From Conexibacter woesei DSM 14684 (GTDB taxonomy: Bacteria > Actinomycetota > Thermoleophilia > Solirubrobacterales > Solirubrobacteraceae), in assembly GCF_000025265.1 (NCBI RefSeq), contig NC_013739.1, forward strand, positions 1,612,001-1,676,000: 64,000 nucleotides of DNA, read 5' to 3'. Positions 8,903 through 17,481 of the stretch are shown here, in pieces. Within the stretch, counting starts at the first letter, position 1; each line of letters starts with the position of its first letter. The notes beneath the pieces are model-generated. The model was given only the letters and a program-made list of their open reading frames with translations. It was not told the origin of the DNA and ran no database searches. Made by a program: the position numbers and the translations under genes.

Positions 8903-10171
8903 ATGACCGACCAGATCGACGGCCCCGCCCCGCAGGCCGCTTCCGCCCAGCCGGCCGCCGGTGACAGCCGTCTGCCCGTCACCGTCCTGTCCGGCTTCCT
9001 CGGCGCCGGCAAGACGACGGTGCTGAACCACCTGCTCTCCAACCGCGCGGGCCTGCGCGTCGCCGTGATCGTCAACGACATGAGCGAGATCAACGTCGAC
9101 GCCCAGCTCGTGCGCGGCGGCGCGAGCGCGCTGACGCGTGTCGAGGAGCGGCTCGTCGAGCTGACGAACGGCTGCATCTGCTGCACGCTGCGGGAGGACC
9201 TGCTGGTCGAGGTCGGCCGCCTCGCGCGCGAAGGGGCGTTCGACTACCTGCTGATCGAGTCGACCGGGATCTCCGAGCCGCTGAACGTCGCCGAGACGTT
9301 CACCTTCGCCGACGAGCACGGCCGCAGCCTCGGCGACATGGCGCGGCTGGACACGATGGCGACGGTCGTCGACGCGCACGCCTTCGCGCGCGACCTCGGC
9401 TCCGTCGAAGGGCTCGGCGACCGCGGCGAGTCGCTCGGGGAGGACGACGAGCGCACCGTCGTCGACCTGCTGCTCGACCAGGTCGAGTTCGCCGACGTGC
9501 TGGTCCTCAACAAGACCGACCTCGTCGCCGGCGAGGAGCTGGCGCGATTGGAGGCGCTGCTGCGGCGGCTCAACCCAGCCGCCCGCCAGCTCCGCGCCGA
9601 GCGCGGCCGCGTCGCGCCGGGCGAGCTGCTCGGCACGGGCCGCTTCGACTTCGAGCGGGCGGCACAGGCGCCGGGCTGGCTCGCCGTGCTGCGGGGGGAA
9701 GAGCAGTCCGAGGCCGACGAGTACGGCTTCTCCTCGTTCGCCTACCGGCGCGACCGGCCGTTCCACCCCGAGCGGCTGTGGGCGCTCGTGAACGGCGCGT
9801 TCCCCGAGGTGGTGCGCTCGAAGGGCTTCTTCTGGCTCGCCTCGCGCCCAGCGGTCGCGGCCGAGTGGTCGACCGCGGGCGGGATCGTGCACGTCGGCCC
9901 GGCCGGCGCCTGGTGGGCGGTGGTCCCGCCCGCGGCGTGGCCGGAGGAGCCGGGCGAGCGCGCGCAGGTCGAGGCGCTGGTCGCCGCGGGCCGCTGGGGC
10001 GACCGGCGTCAGGAGCTGGTCTTCATCGGTGCCGGGCTCGACCGCGAGCGCCTGACCGAGCGTCTGGACGCCTGCCTGCTGACCGATCCGGAGCTTTCGA
10101 TGGGCTTTGACGGCTGGCGGCGCCTGCCGGACCCGTGGCCGGAGTGGTATCGCGAGGATCAGGCGGCATGA
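8903..10171 (+). CDS. CobW/COG0523 G3E GTPase, zinc-responsive metallochaperone type
   Basis: This 422-residue G3E GTPase has a Walker A motif ([10 protein letters not shown], about residues 31-40), the metal-binding motif [11 protein letters not shown] (CxCC), a switch segment ESTGISEPL, and the guanine-specificity motif NKTD. A CobW C-terminal domain follows, containing [18 protein letters not shown] and ending with the [20 protein letters not shown] type of motif. Relatives such as B. subtilis YciC (ZagA) are induced by zinc depletion and deliver metal to client enzymes. The divergent znuA and shared dyad upstream support a zinc role over cobalamin synthesis. Confidence 0.9.
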   Translation: MTDQIDGPAPQAASAQPAAGDSRLPVTVLSGFLGAGKTTVLNHLLSNRAGLRVAVIVNDMSEINVDAQLVRGGASALTRVEERLVELTNGCICCTLREDLLVEVGRLAREGAFDYLLIESTGISEPLNVAETFTFADEHGRSLGDMARLDTMATVVDAHAFARDLGSVEGLGDRGESLGEDDERTVVDLLLDQVEFADVLVLNKTDLVAGEELARLEALLRRLNPAARQLRAERGRVAPGELLGTGRFDFERAAQAPGWLAVLRGEEQSEADEYGFSSFAYRRDRPFHPERLWALVNGAFPEVVRSKGFFWLASRPAVAAEWSTAGGIVHVGPAGAWWAVVPPAAWPEEPGERAQVEALVAAGRWGDRRQELVFIGAGLDRERLTERLDACLLTDPELSMGFDGWRRLPDPWPEWYREDQAA

Positions 10172-10176
10172 TGCCG

Positions 10177-10201
10177 GGATCGCCTGCTGCCCGGGCGATC
10201 C
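10177..10201 (+). terminator. Terminator-like hairpin after the CobW-type gene
   Basis: An 8-bp perfect stem, GGATCGCC/GGCGATCC, encloses a 9-nt loop and starts 5 bases after the stop codon. No T-run follows, so this is either a GC-type terminator or an mRNA 3'-end stabiliser. Confidence 0.5.
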
Positions 10202-10311
10202 TGCTGTATAGCCGAACTGTCGACCTGAGGGTTAGACTCGTCGCCGGTTTGACATAACCGTCGCGATTGGGCTGCGCATGCGACCGGCGCGCTGCGGGTA
10301 TCTGTCGGCGC

Positions 10312-10554
10312 ATGCTCATCGCAGCCATCATCGCCATCTGCATCGTCCTGCTCGTCCTCGCGTTCCTGCTGCCGCGCCTCTCGCGGCACCCGCAGCGCGG
10401 CGTCGACACGGTCCTCGGCGCCGGTCAGAAGGGCGCGGGAGCGGCGCCCGGCAAGCTCGGCCACTGGCTCCAGAAGCCGTTCCGGTCCTCGCGCAAGGCG
10501 ACCAACAGAAGCGCCGCTGCCGGCCGCCAGGGTCGCGGCAAGCTGCCGCTCTGA
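10312..10554 (+). CDS. Small single-pass membrane protein
   Basis: This 80-residue protein has one clear N-terminal transmembrane helix (MLIAAIIAICIVLLVLAFLLP). A strongly basic, Arg/Lys/Gly-rich tail follows, containing HWLQKPFRSSRKATNRS. I do not recognise a family. The ATG at 10312 is preferred over an in-frame upstream start at 10267 because it places the hydrophobic helix at the very N-terminus. The basic tail should stay cytoplasmic. It stands alone between a terminator-like hairpin and a convergent operon. Confidence 0.55.
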   Translation: MLIAAIIAICIVLLVLAFLLPRLSRHPQRGVDTVLGAGQKGAGAAPGKLGHWLQKPFRSSRKATNRSAAAGRQGRGKLPL

Positions 10555-10558
10555 CCCG

Positions 10559-11188
10559 CTAGCGCGTGCCGAGGCGGGCGAGGTCGCTGATCTCGTCGGC
10601 GGATCTGAGCTGGTCGACGCCCGCCGGCCGGCTGCCGTAGCCCCACGCGGCGTGCATGAAGCGCATGCCGGCGTGGCGCGCGGCGTCGCAGTCGACGTCC
10701 ATGTCGCCTATGAAGACGGCGTCGTCGACGTCGGTGCGGGCTTCGCTGGCGGCGATCAGCAGCGGCCATGGCGAGGGCTTGCCGGGGTGACGGTCCTCCG
10801 GCGTCTGCACGGTCTCGAACGGCACGTCGAACTGGGCGAGCGTCCAGTAGGTCTGCGGCCGCGCCTTCGACGTCACGACGCCGAGCTTGACGCCAGCGAT
10901 CGCGAGCCGCGCGAGCGCCGCCTCGACGCCAGGGAACGCGGGCACGCGCGGCGCGGTGCGCAGCGCCGTCGCGCGGTAGACGCGCTCGATCTCCTCGGCC
11001 TGGTCCTCGAGCCCGAGCCGCTCCATGATGTCGCCGAACGGTCGGCCGATCTCGCGGAAGTAGGCGGCGAACGGCACCGTCACGCCGAGATCGCGCTGGA
11101 CCGCCTCCCACGCCTCTTCCATTGCGTCCCGCGAGTCGACCAGGACGCCGTCGAGATCGAATAGAGCGAGCGCGCAGCGGCCGTGCAT
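10559..11188 (-). CDS. HAD-superfamily phosphatase (PGP/PpaX-like)
   Basis: This 209-residue HAD hydrolase has motif I LFDLDGVLVDS, an all-helical cap, motif II VVTSK (Thr/Ser), Lys in GKPSPWPLL, and motif IV FIGDMDVDCDAAR. It resembles the phosphoglycolate phosphatase/pyrophosphatase PpaX branch; the true substrate is unknown. Its ATG overlaps the stop of the upstream aldolase gene (TGATG), so it is the last gene of a three-gene operon with the DapA-family aldolase and alcohol dehydrogenase. In that context it probably removes a phosphate from an intermediate or product of the pathway. Confidence 0.85.
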   Translation of the reverse strand: MHGRCALALFDLDGVLVDSRDAMEEAWEAVQRDLGVTVPFAAYFREIGRPFGDIMERLGLEDQAEEIERVYRATALRTAPRVPAFPGVEAALARLAIAGVKLGVVTSKARPQTYWTLAQFDVPFETVQTPEDRHPGKPSPWPLLIAASEARTDVDDAVFIGDMDVDCDAARHAGMRFMHAAWGYGSRPAGVDQLRSADEISDLARLGTR

Positions 11189-12108
11189 CAGATCAGCGCC
11201 AGCTCGCGCATCGCCGACAGCACCTCGTCTCTGCGGATCGGGTCCAGCGGCGTCAGCGGCAGGCGCGTCGCGGGAGAGGCGATCACGCCCTTCGCGGCGA
11301 GGATCTCCTTGTAGCTGCGGATCCAGCCGTTCTTCGCCGTGATGCACGGCGAGACGGCCGGGACCACCTCGCGCAGCAGCACCGTGCGCGCCCCGTCGAG
11401 ATCGCCCGCCTCGAACGCACGGTGCACGCGCGAGACGGCGCTGGGGTCGACGTTGCTCCAGCCGACGGTGCTGCCGATCGCCCCGTGGCGCAGCCCCATC
11501 AGCAGCATGTTCTCGTCGCCGACGAGCGTCTCGAGCGCCGGCGCCCCGTCGGCGTACGCCTGCACCTTGCCCGGGTCGACGATCGAGATCTTCACGTACC
11601 TGACGTTCGGCGCCTGTTCGTTGATGCGGCGCACGCGCTCGACGCTCAGCTCGATCCCCGCTCCGCCGTCATACGCCATCACGGGCAGCCCGACGGCGTT
11701 CGCGACGGCGACGAAATGCGCCTCGGTCGAGGCGGGCGTGTGGTCGAAGTAGTAGGGCGGCTGCAGCATCACGCCGTCGGCGCCGAGCGCCTCGGCGTGC
11801 CTGGCCAGCTCGATCGCGACGCTCGTCGCGCTGTTGCCGACGCCGAAGGTCAGCGGCACGCGCCCGCGCACCTCGGCCGCGAGCAGCGTCATCACGCGCG
11901 CCTGCTCCTCGACCGACATCGTGAAGAACTCGCCTGTCGTGCCGAGGCCGACGATCCCGTCTATCCCACCGTCGATCACGTAGTCGACGAGCGAGGCGAG
12001 CGAGCGCTCGTCGACCTCGCCGTCGTCGGTGAAGGGCGTCAGCAGCAACACCTGCGCCCCGGTTGGACGGCTGGGGCCGGAGCCGTTGCCGTGCGTGCTG
12101 GGAGTCAT
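11188..12108 (-). CDS. DapA/DHDPS-family aldolase or dehydratase
   Basis: This 306-residue TIM-barrel enzyme of the dihydrodipicolinate synthase/N-acetylneuraminate lyase family has the pyruvate-carboxylate-binding motif GTTGEFFTMS, a Tyr in the position of the catalytic Tyr (VMAYDGG), and the Schiff-base Lys in RYVKISIVDP. The usual YN after the Tyr strand is YD here. The GxxGxxS segment GAIGSTVGWSN also fits. It probably condenses or cleaves pyruvate with an aldehyde. Being sandwiched between an alcohol dehydrogenase and a phosphatase gene argues against lysine biosynthesis. ATG 12108 overlaps the preceding stop (ATGA). Confidence 0.85.
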   Translation of the reverse strand: MTPSTHGNGSGPSRPTGAQVLLLTPFTDDGEVDERSLASLVDYVIDGGIDGIVGLGTTGEFFTMSVEEQARVMTLLAAEVRGRVPLTFGVGNSATSVAIELARHAEALGADGVMLQPPYYFDHTPASTEAHFVAVANAVGLPVMAYDGGAGIELSVERVRRINEQAPNVRYVKISIVDPGKVQAYADGAPALETLVGDENMLLMGLRHGAIGSTVGWSNVDPSAVSRVHRAFEAGDLDGARTVLLREVVPAVSPCITAKNGWIRSYKEILAAKGVIASPATRLPLTPLDPIRRDEVLSAMRELALI

Positions 12109-13190
12109 GCGAAGGAGACCATGGCCTTTCCTGCGGCGCGGACGGTGAAGAGGTCGCTCGGGTCGCCGAGCGCGTCGAAGCGGTGGACGTCGGTGATCGC
12201 CCTGCCGAGGTCGACGGCGGTGCCGCCGACGAGCGCGATCGCGGGCGGGAAGTCCTCGTAGAAGGTCTCGCCGCTGCCGACGATGCGCAGGTCGCGCAGG
12301 CAGATGTCGCTCGGCTTGATCGCGACCTCGCCGAGGTCGGCGAAGTTGCCCAGCTCGACGAGCGTGCCGCTCCACGCGAGCAGGTCGAGCGCACTCGCGA
12401 ACGCCGCCGGCGTCCCAGCCGCGTCGACGACGAGCGGAAAGCCCCCGTCGCGGGCGCCGGCCGTGGCCGCCTCCTCGACGGAGGCGAGCGCTTCGAAGCC
12501 CAGCGACGCCGCCAGCTCGCGCCGCGCCGGGTCGTACTCGACGACCGTCGCAGTGCCGCCGGCGGCGGCGATCGCGGTCGCGGAGCAGAGCCCGATCACG
12601 CCGAAGCCGAGCACGAGCCCGTCGTGGCCCGGCGGCACGTACTGAGCTCCGAATGCCTTGCGCAGCGCGCTCAGCACGCACGCCATCGGCTCGGCGAAGA
12701 CCCCGCGCTCGGCCGGCAGCTCCTCGGGCACTCCGAACACGCGGGTGCCGGGCAGCAGCGTCATGTACGGCGAGAAGCCGCCCGTGAGGCCGTCGCCCGT
12801 CATCGTCAGTCCGTAGCAGGGCCGGTCGAGGCAGCGGCCGCCGCCGTCGCAGCCGGCGCACGCGCCGCACGGGACGCCCGGCGCGATCAGCACGCGGTCG
12901 CCCTCTGACAGCGGTGCGTCCGCGACGAGGCCGTGGTCGTCGGGCAGGCGTTCGAGGCGGCCGATCACTTCGTGGCCGAGCAGCAGCGGGACGGGCACGT
13001 CGATCCGACCCGCCCAGATGTGGTGGTCGGTGCCGCAGACGCCGGTCGTCTCGACGCGCATGAGCGCGCCGTCAGGCGGCACGAGGCGATGGCCGACGCG
13101 CACGGACCCGGGGCCGTGCAGCTCGAACACGCGGATCGCGGCATGGGGCTGCGCGGCCCCCGGCGCAGCGGCAGAAGTAAACGATGACAT
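12105..13190 (-). CDS. Zinc-dependent alcohol/polyol dehydrogenase (MDR family)
   Basis: This 361-residue medium-chain dehydrogenase has a catalytic zinc site (TTGVCGTDHHIW, then GHEVIG). A structural zinc-type Cys cluster follows (PCGACAGCDGGGRC), with four Cys. The Rossmann NAD(P) motif is GLVLGFGVIGLCSA, and the acidic residue after strand beta2 (VVEYDPARR) favours NAD+. It belongs to the threonine/sorbitol-dehydrogenase-like branch. The start is ATG 13190 with a GAGGTG-type ribosome site about 9 bases upstream. It is the first gene of the ADH-aldolase-phosphatase operon and diverges from the unusual tRNA gene. Confidence 0.88.
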   Translation of the reverse strand: MSSFTSAAAPGAAQPHAAIRVFELHGPGSVRVGHRLVPPDGALMRVETTGVCGTDHHIWAGRIDVPVPLLLGHEVIGRLERLPDDHGLVADAPLSEGDRVLIAPGVPCGACAGCDGGGRCLDRPCYGLTMTGDGLTGGFSPYMTLLPGTRVFGVPEELPAERGVFAEPMACVLSALRKAFGAQYVPPGHDGLVLGFGVIGLCSATAIAAAGGTATVVEYDPARRELAASLGFEALASVEEAATAGARDGGFPLVVDAAGTPAAFASALDLLAWSGTLVELGNFADLGEVAIKPSDICLRDLRIVGSGETFYEDFPPAIALVGGTAVDLGRAITDVHRFDALGDPSDLFTVRAAGKAMVSFA

Positions 13191-13363
13191 GGTTAATTGC
13201 ACCTCGGGCGAGCCGGATGACGCGTGCACCACGGATGTGTAGCCGCCTGAAGAACCCCCTCCGAGCAGCGGCTGAAGCCAGCCTACAGGCCCTCCCCAGG
13301 CGTTGCAAGACGCATGTGTTTCTGTCGTCTTCGCGCCGTGTCTGCATAGGAACCAGCCTCTAA

Positions 13364-13393
13364 TTGACTTCGGTCTCCGCGCCTGCCTATACT
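13364..13393 (+). promoter_or_regulatory. Sigma-70-type promoter for the tRNA-like gene
   Basis: A -35 box TTGACT (13364-13369) and a -10 box TATACT (13388-13393) are separated by 18 bp. Both boxes are close to consensus, which is rare in such GC-rich DNA. Transcription would begin around 13400, about 40 nt before the 5' end of the tRNA-like sequence. Confidence 0.75.
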
Positions 13394-13400
13394 CGCTCTC

Positions 13401-13427
13401 GAGCCGCCCCGGGGGACGGCGCGGCTC
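13401..13427 (+). other. Leader hairpin upstream of the tRNA-like gene
   Basis: A perfect 7-bp inverted repeat (GAGCCGC/GCGGCTC) with a 13-nt GC-rich centre lies between the predicted transcription start and the tRNA 5' end. It would form a hairpin in the precursor leader, possibly relevant to RNase P processing or to folding of the precursor. The role is inferred only from position. Confidence 0.5.
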
Positions 13428-13439
13428 ACGTTGTTGCGA

Positions 13440-13655
<216 letters not shown>

Positions 13656-13679
13656 TGTGGAGAGACAGTCGTGCTGGAC

Positions 13680-13703
13680 GGGCAGTTCAGAAAGCTGCCC
13701 TTT
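13680..13703 (+). terminator. Rho-independent terminator after the tRNA-like gene
   Basis: GGGCAGTT (13680-13687) pairs with AGCTGCCC (13693-13700), 8 bp with one G-U, around the 5-nt loop CAGAA. A short TTT tract follows. It starts 24 nt after the tRNA 3' end, so the tRNA would be released as a short independent transcript separate from the synthetase mRNA, unless read-through occurs. Confidence 0.65.
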
Positions 13704-13871
13704 CGTAGTTCGCGATACTGAAAATCACATCGTGAAGAAACTGAAGATCGGCGCGGATCGCAGTTGACAGTCGATCTTCGGATTAACGAACGTTCACCGG
13801 CCGGCGCGCACAGCATGCGAGTGCCGGGTTCGCGGTGGTGAATCTGCCAGTCAGGCCGAACTGGGGGGACG

Positions 13872-16055
13872 ATGGCCTCACAAAGCGTCACGCCGGAGTA
13901 CACGCCGGCAGCGATCGAAGCGCGGTGGCAGGAGGCGTGGCGCGAGGCGGGCGTCTTCGCGACCCCCGCGCCGAGCGAGGGCGAGCGCCCTGCCTACATC
14001 TTCGCGGCGTGCCCTTTCACCTCGGGCAGCGCTCACATGGGTCACATCCGCAGCTACTCGATAAGTGACGCCTACGCGCGCTTCCTGCGCACGCGCGGCC
14101 GTGCGGTGCTGTTCTCGATCGGCTTCGACGCGTTCGGCCTGCCGACCGAGATCGGTGCGATCAAGAACGAGCTGACCCCGAACGAATGGGTCCAGCAGTG
14201 CCGCGTGCGGATGCGCGAGCAGTTCGACCGGCTCGGCTACTCGTTCGACTGGGAGCGCGAGTGGGTCACGAGCGAGCCCGAGCTGTACAAGTGGACCCAG
14301 TGGCTGTTCCTGCTGCTGCTCAGAGAGGGCCTGGTCTACCACGCCGAAGGCCAGGTCGACTGGTGCGACAACTGCAAGACCGTGCTCGCGAGCCTGCAGG
14401 TCGAGGACGGCACCTGCTGGCGCTGCCACGAGCCGACGCGCCTGGTCGAGCGCTCGCAGTGGTACCTCGGGATCAGCCGCTACCTGGAGGAGAACGAGCG
14501 CGGGATGGAGCTGCTCGGCGGCTGGAACTCCGCCGCGGTCGGCGCGCAGCGGACGATGCTCGGCCGCGTCGACGGCGTCGAGCTCGACGGCGCGACGCTC
14601 GATGGGACGCAGCTGACGGTCTTCACGCCCCACGGCGACGCGGTCGAGCAGGCCGAGTTCGTGGCACTGTCGCCGAGCCATCCCGACATCGACGCATGGA
14701 CTCTCGACGACGACGTGCGCGAACAGGTCGCACGGATCCGCAGCGGCGGGATCGCGCGCGACGAGCGCGGCGCCGACAACGTCCCGATCGTCGACAGCGG
14801 CCGCACGCTCGGCATCGCCGGCTACAAGGACCCGCTGCCCGTGATCGTCACGCCGGCGGTCGACGCACGCTTCGGCCGCACCGCCGTGCTCGGGATCCCG
14901 TCGGTCGACCGCACCGACGCCGCGATCTCGCAGCGGCTGCAGAGCGGCGGCAGATCGCTGTTCGCGTGGAAGCTGCCGCCCGGCCCGCCGCGCGTGCGCG
15001 AGGCGGCGCGCTACAAGGCGCGCGACTTCCCGATCTCGCGCCAGCGCGCGTGGGGCGCGCCGATCCCGCTCGTGCACTGCGACGCGTGCGGCACGGTCGC
15101 GGTGCCGGAGGACCAGCTGCCGGTGCGGCTGCCCGACGACCTGCGCCCGACCGGCGAGGGCAACGTGCTCGCCCAGCGCGACGACTTCGCCACGGCGAGC
15201 TGTCCGCAGTGCGGCGGCGAGGCCCGGCGCGAGACCGACACGCTCGACTGCCACGTCGACGGCCTCTGGCAGTGGCTGCCGTTCTCGGTCCCGGCGGAGG
15301 GCCGTGAGCAGACGATGTTCGACCACGACGAGCTGAGACGGTGGCTGCCCGTCCACCAGGTGATCTGGGGCGCGGACGGCGGCGGCTCGATGTTCGACCA
15401 GCGGATGACCGCGAAGGTCCTGCGTGACGTCGGCGTGCTGCCGCACATCGAGCAGGGCGAGCCGCACGAGCGCGTGCTGATGCACGAGATGGTCCACCTC
15501 GACGGCCGCAAGATGAGCAAGCACCTCGGCAACGTCGTCGACCCCGACGAGCTGCTCGCGCGCGTCGGCGCCGACACCGTGCGGCTCGCGGTCCTCTACG
15601 CGGCCGCGCCGACGAACATCCTCACCTGGACCGACCAGGCGCTGCAGTACTGCCGCCGCTGGCTCGTCAACTTCTGGGGCTACGCGCTGCCGCGGATCGA
15701 GGGCGTCGGCGAGGTCCCCGAGCCCGATCCGGAGGAGGGCGCGGTCAAGCTGCGCGGGCGGCTGGAGAACTGGCGCGGCGTCGCGGTCCGCCGCATCACC
15801 GAGAACATGGAGGGGTTGGAGACCCACCGCGCCGCCCGCAACGTGATGACGCTCGTCGAGCGGATCAGAGACTTCGAGCAGCGCGTGATCAGACAGCAGG
15901 GCGAGTTGACGCCGAGCGACACGGCGGCGCTCCAGAGCGCCCTGCTGACCGCGATCCAGTGCCTCGCGCCGCTGGCGCCGCACGTCGCGGAGGAGCTGTG
16001 GGCCGCGGCGGGTCAGGAAGGCCTCGTCGCGGCGACGCCATGGCCTGAGTCGTAG
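13872..16055 (+). CDS. Divergent leucyl-tRNA synthetase paralogue lacking the C-terminal domain
   Basis: This is a 727-residue class I synthetase of the LeuRS type. It has HMGH (55-58), zinc ribbon Cys 165/168/182/185, a CP1 region (about 225-375), PISRQRAWGAPIP (387-399), a second Cys cluster 403/406/444/447, KMSKH (547-551, usually KMSKS) and a helical anticodon-binding domain. It stops at ATPWPES, where canonical LeuRS continues into the C-terminal domain that grips the long variable arm. Compared from memory with E. coli LeuRS, Asp80 is kept (D86) but pocket residues differ: M40 to A46, L41 to C47, Y43 to F49, Y499 to Q467, Y527 to V497, H533 to G503, H537 to M507. The editing motif TTRPDT reads TPHGDA (252-257). 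The start has GGGGGGA upstream. It may charge the adjacent tRNA, perhaps not with leucine. Confidence 0.85.
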   Translation: MASQSVTPEYTPAAIEARWQEAWREAGVFATPAPSEGERPAYIFAACPFTSGSAHMGHIRSYSISDAYARFLRTRGRAVLFSIGFDAFGLPTEIGAIKNELTPNEWVQQCRVRMREQFDRLGYSFDWEREWVTSEPELYKWTQWLFLLLLREGLVYHAEGQVDWCDNCKTVLASLQVEDGTCWRCHEPTRLVERSQWYLGISRYLEENERGMELLGGWNSAAVGAQRTMLGRVDGVELDGATLDGTQLTVFTPHGDAVEQAEFVALSPSHPDIDAWTLDDDVREQVARIRSGGIARDERGADNVPIVDSGRTLGIAGYKDPLPVIVTPAVDARFGRTAVLGIPSVDRTDAAISQRLQSGGRSLFAWKLPPGPPRVREAARYKARDFPISRQRAWGAPIPLVHCDACGTVAVPEDQLPVRLPDDLRPTGEGNVLAQRDDFATASCPQCGGEARRETDTLDCHVDGLWQWLPFSVPAEGREQTMFDHDELRRWLPVHQVIWGADGGGSMFDQRMTAKVLRDVGVLPHIEQGEPHERVLMHEMVHLDGRKMSKHLGNVVDPDELLARVGADTVRLAVLYAAAPTNILTWTDQALQYCRRWLVNFWGYALPRIEGVGEVPEPDPEEGAVKLRGRLENWRGVAVRRITENMEGLETHRAARNVMTLVERIRDFEQRVIRQQGELTPSDTAALQSALLTAIQCLAPLAPHVAEELWAAAGQEGLVAATPWPES

Positions 16056-16092
16056 ACCTCGAGCGCTTCCAGAGCCCCACAGGGGGAGAGGC

Positions 16093-16128
16093 GCGGCCCG
16101 TCCAATTCGGGGGAGTTGGACGGGCCGC
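16093..16128. terminator. Strong bidirectional terminator-like hairpin
   Basis: A 13-bp perfect stem (GCGGCCCGTCCAA / TTGGACGGGCCGC) around a 10-nt loop lies between the convergent synthetase (+) and chemosensor (-) genes. No T-run is present on either side. Its placement between converging genes fits a shared terminator. Confidence 0.65.
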
Positions 16129-16152
16129 CGCGCCTTCGGCGGCCCACGCCCC

Positions 16153-17481
16153 TCAGCGGCGCGCGTCCTCGATCAGGTCGCGCGCGTCGTCGAGCGAGCC
16201 GGCGAGCGACTCGCCGAGGCTGCCGAGCCGTTCCGCCATGCTCGCGACCTGCTGCGAGACGCCGGTCAGCTCGTCGGCCGAGCGCGAGACGTCGCCGACG
16301 CCGTCGACGATCTCGCCGAGCGAGCCGGCGGTCGAGCCGATCGCGTCGTTGATCGCGTTGAAGCTCTCGCGCGCCGCACCGGCGTGCGACTCGACCGCGG
16401 AGACCTGGTCGCCGGTCGCCGCGACGGCGCCGCTGACCGACTCGATCGCCGCGAGCGAGTTGGCGTTGAGCTGCGTGATGTCCTGCAACGCCTCGCGCGT
16501 GCGGTCGGCGAGCCGGCGCACCTCGTCGGCGACGACGGCGAAGCCGCGCCCATGCTCGCCGGCGCGCGCCGCCTCGATCGCGGCGTTGAGCGCGAGCAGA
16601 TTGGTCTGGTCGGCGATCTCGCGGATGCCGGTGACGATCGTCGAGATCTCGCGCGTCTGCTCGGTCAGCGACGCGATCTGCTCGGAGATCTGCTCGACGC
16701 CGCTGCGCATGTCGCCGACGGCGCGATCGGTCCCCGTCGTGACGTCGGCGCCGCCGCGCGCCAGCTCGACCGACTGCGCCATCAGCTCGTTCGCGCCGGT
16801 CGCGCGCTCGGCGATGCCGGTCGAGGTGCGGCTCAGCTCCGTCGCGGAGGCGTACGACTGCTGCGCGGCGGCGGCGAGCGACTGCGAGACGGTCGTCACC
16901 TCGCGCTGCTCGTCGGCGACGCGGCGCGTCTGCTGCTCCAGCTGCTCGACCAGCTCGACGGTGCGGTCGCGCGCGTCGATGAACGTCTGCGTCACGATCG
17001 CGATGTCGGCGGTCATCACCTTGCGGTACGCCATCAGCGCCTGCGAGAGCCGCTCGGGGTCGTCGCCGTGGCGCTCGACGAGCCACGGGATCGCGACGCG
17101 GTCGAGCTGCAGTATCGCCCCGATGAAGGCGCCGATCGGCAGGTCGATGCGGTCGTGCACGCCGCCGATGCGGACGACGTCCTGGACGCGGCGGGCGTCG
17201 AAGGTGCCCTCGAAGACGCCGCGGAAGTAGCGCTTCAGCGTCTCCGCGAGCCGTTCGACGGTCGAGTGCCGCTCGACGATCGCGCGCAGCTCCGGCTTCG
17301 CCAGCACGTGCGCGTAGAACGCCTCGGGCAGCCCTTCGACCAGCTCCGCGGGCAGCGCGGACTCCGCCAGCAGGGTGGAGGCGAAGCGGACGCGCCTCCC
17401 CCCGGTGGTCGGCGGGGCGGCGCGCGGCTTGACGCGCCGCCAGATCTGCAATCCTCGGTCTGTGCACGGTCGCGTCCGCAT
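16153..17481 (-). CDS. Globin-coupled methyl-accepting chemotaxis protein
   Basis: This soluble sensor of about 442 residues has no transmembrane segment. The N-terminal part matches the protoglobin/HemAT sensor fold: [21 protein letters not shown], then [21 protein letters not shown] with the proximal-His position RIGGVH. The C-terminal half is a methyl-accepting signalling domain with the hairpin core [20 protein letters not shown] and [13 protein letters not shown], which couples to CheA/CheW. It probably senses oxygen through heme. The start is uncertain: ATG 17481 would overlap the divergent gene by 20 bases, TTG 17451 is an alternative, and the globin domain appears short at its N-terminus in either case. 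No che genes are in the window. Confidence 0.85.
   Translation of the reverse strand: MRTRPCTDRGLQIWRRVKPRAAPPTTGGRRVRFASTLLAESALPAELVEGLPEAFYAHVLAKPELRAIVERHSTVERLAETLKRYFRGVFEGTFDARRVQDVVRIGGVHDRIDLPIGAFIGAILQLDRVAIPWLVERHGDDPERLSQALMAYRKVMTADIAIVTQTFIDARDRTVELVEQLEQQTRRVADEQREVTTVSQSLAAAAQQSYASATELSRTSTGIAERATGANELMAQSVELARGGADVTTGTDRAVGDMRSGVEQISEQIASLTEQTREISTIVTGIREIADQTNLLALNAAIEAARAGEHGRGFAVVADEVRRLADRTREALQDITQLNANSLAAIESVSGAVAATGDQVSAVESHAGAARESFNAINDAIGSTAGSLGEIVDGVGDVSRSADELTGVSQQVASMAERLGSLGESLAGSLDDARDLIEDARR

Noticed and set aside
10249-10254. TTGACA as a promoter for the small membrane protein
   Set aside because: No acceptable -10 box lies 16-18 bases downstream.
13764-13769. 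TTGACA upstream of the synthetase as a promoter
   Set aside because: Nothing resembling TATAAT lies 16-18 bases downstream (AACGAACG), so I could not support a separate promoter, though one may exist.
13878-15983. Antisense 701-residue ORF across the synthetase gene
   Set aside because: The sense strand encodes a complete class I synthetase with all signature motifs. The antisense frame has no recognisable domain.
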